In this document: in pieces, positions 32,701 to 33,668 of the stretch
Layout: the number at the start of each line of letters is the position of its first letter
Numbering within the stretch: the stretch's first letter is position 1
Assembly (NCBI GenBank): GCA_009777475.1
Contig: WRLU01000024.1
Location: 1-33,668, forward strand
Length of the DNA stretch: 33,668 bases
Direction of reading: 5' to 3'
DNA from: Oscillospiraceae bacterium
GTDB lineage: Bacteria > Bacillota > Clostridia > Oscillospirales > UBA929
Program-made: the position numbers and the translations under genes
Notes under the pieces: model-generated
Seen by the model: the letters and a program-made list of their open reading frames with translations, nothing else
Told to the model about the DNA's origin: nothing
The model's database searches: none

Positions 32701-33513
32701 TTACTTGCTTGCAATTCCCGTCACAACCCGTTCGATGCCGGATAAATCCTTAAAAACCTCTATGCCGGAAAAGCCGTTTTCCCTCAAAATATCACATACC
32801 TGCCCAGCTTGTGTGTATCCAACCTCAAAAGCTGCTCTCCCGCCGGGAGTGAGTGCCGTGTGCCACTGCCCGGCTATTGCCTCGTAGAAGGTCAACCCAT
32901 TTTCGCCGCCGTCTAGTGCCATGCGCGGCTCATAACCGGTGACCGAAAAATCCAAGGAACCCCATTCGTCCCGGGCGATATAAGGCGGGTTGCAGACAAG
33001 TAAATCAAAGCCGGGCAATTTTTTGGGCGGGGGCTTCAGCGCATCGCAGCAAAGTGTTTTTACGGAGGGCAGCCCTTTGCAATTCATTGCGGCAATCTCC
33101 AAGGCAGCCCGGGACAAATCGGCAAGGGTCAGATCGCAGGAAATATTGTGAGCCAATGCAACCCCCAGGCAACCGCTTCCACAGCATAAATCTAACACGC
33201 GCACCGGCACAGGCACACCGACCGCCCAGCCGATAGCAAGCTCTGCCAGCAGTTCGGTATCTGCGCGAGGGATTAAAACATCGGGGGTTACCTTGAAGGT
33301 AATCCCATAAAAGTCCCATTCACCCAGAACATATGCCAAGGGTTCGCCTGATGCCCGGCGTTGCGCAAGGTTTTTTCTGGCTGCTTCATTTTGACTCGCT
33401 TTGGCAATCTGCTCCGCTTCCCAGCCAGGGCGTTCAATACCGCCTGACAGCAGGATTTCACGCAATTTGGGTAAGTCCATCAATGCTAAATCAGCTCCAT
33501 ACGAATAAGTCAT
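32701..33513 (-). CDS. prmC: Release factor glutamine methyltransferase
   Basis: Methylates the GGQ glutamine of peptide chain release factors. 270 residues from the ATG at 33513. An N-terminal helical domain includes GEPLAYVLGEWDFYG. It is followed by VLDLCCGSGCLGVAL for SAM and the catalytic NPPY (175-178) in VCNPPYIAR. GGGTGA lies 8 bases before the ATG. A GTG at 33525 with AAGGTG upstream is an alternative that adds four residues. prfA, often next to prmC, is not downstream. The DUF1385 gene is directly upstream. Confidence 0.95.
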   Translation of the reverse strand: MTYSYGADLALMDLPKLREILLSGGIERPGWEAEQIAKASQNEAARKNLAQRRASGEPLAYVLGEWDFYGITFKVTPDVLIPRADTELLAELAIGWAVGVPVPVRVLDLCCGSGCLGVALAHNISCDLTLADLSRAALEIAAMNCKGLPSVKTLCCDALKPPPKKLPGFDLLVCNPPYIARDEWGSLDFSVTGYEPRMALDGGENGLTFYEAIAGQWHTALTPGGRAAFEVGYTQAGQVCDILRENGFSGIEVFKDLSGIERVVTGIASK

Positions 33514-33539
33514 TAAAGTGTTCACCCTGATTCACCTTA

Positions 33540-33668
33540 TCACCACTCGTCCGCGCCTTTTTCTTCAGGTATGACCCTTTGCAGGGCGGCTATGCCTACC
33601 TCAAGCATGCCGTCTTCAGGCTCAATTGTAGTAATTTTCTGCATCCACAGTCCGGGTGAACGTAAAAT
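33540..33668 (-). CDS. DUF1385 family protein, C-terminal end only
   Basis: The last 42 residues of a gene that enters from the right edge. They read [19 protein letters not shown], then [14 protein letters not shown], and end at GADEW with a TGA at 33540-33542. This C-terminus is typical of DUF1385 membrane proteins (YqhQ-like), which commonly precede prmC in Clostridia. The function of the family is not established. Confidence 0.8.
   Translation of the reverse strand: MLRSPGLWMQKITTIEPEDGMLEVGIAALQRVIPEEKGADEW

Noticed and set aside
1..33668. tRNA, rRNA, transposase, integrase or toxin-antitoxin genes
   Set aside because: None were seen on either strand by reading for characteristic motifs. 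I could not run a covariance or profile search.

Overview
The window looks like a chromosomal segment from a spore-forming member of the Bacillota, most likely class Clostridia. The grounds are the Clostridia/Bacillus-type gene order around yicC-remA-gmk-rpoZ-priA-def-fmt-rsmB-rlmN-stp-prkC-rsgA, a SpoVAC sporulation protein, an Asp23/Gls24 protein, a PASTA Ser/Thr kinase, strong AGGAGG ribosome binding sites and sigma-A type promoters (TTGACA-17-TATACT). The taxon is inferred from content, not from a phylogenetic marker search. I saw no tRNA, rRNA, CRISPR array, insertion sequence or prophage gene.

Layout. (1) 1-5230, minus strand: a promoter at 5202-5230 serves asp23-leuS. Downstream, and running off the left edge, is a large secreted RCC1-repeat protein with 14 modules. 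(2) 5267-9907, plus strand: an extended -10 promoter drives asd, followed by dapA and dapB, the first steps from aspartyl phosphate toward diaminopimelate and lysine. Next comes an accessory gene for a PP-loop ATPase that is broken exactly at a run of 14 G, a strong candidate for phase variation by slippage. (3) 9944-22206, minus strand: a 13-gene run, yicC-remA-gmk-rpoZ-priA-def-fmt-zinc metallopeptidase-rsmB-rlmN-stp-prkC-rsgA. It covers RNA turnover, nucleotide supply, transcription, replication restart, protein maturation, rRNA methylation, Ser/Thr phospho-signalling and ribosome assembly. Relative to the Bacillus subtilis order, coaBC is missing between rpoZ and priA, and rpe/thiN are missing after rsgA. 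(4) 22237-23190: back-to-back promoters, then rpmB on the plus strand, a textbook terminator and an orphan spoVAC. (5) 23218-27280, minus strand: iscU with one or two promoters, then recD2, a 60-residue membrane protein overlapping recD2, and a DUF368 lipid-carrier transporter with its own promoter. (6) 27353-32670, minus strand: one promoter appears to drive a zinc-ribbon membrane protein, zapA, a U32 peptidase-like protein, maf, mreC and mreD. This is a cell-shape and division cluster that lacks mreB. (7) 32701-33668, minus strand: prmC and the C-terminal end of a DUF1385 protein.

Most of the window is conserved housekeeping DNA. The points that deserve attention are the G14 tract inside the PP-loop ATPase gene, the 14-module RCC1 protein (2 x 7 repeats), the pair of matching stem-loops flanking the terminator in front of spoVAC, the mreB-less mreCD cluster, and the small overlapping gene upstream of recD2. 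Promoter calls come from reading consensus hexamers by eye. Family assignments come from motif recognition without database searches.
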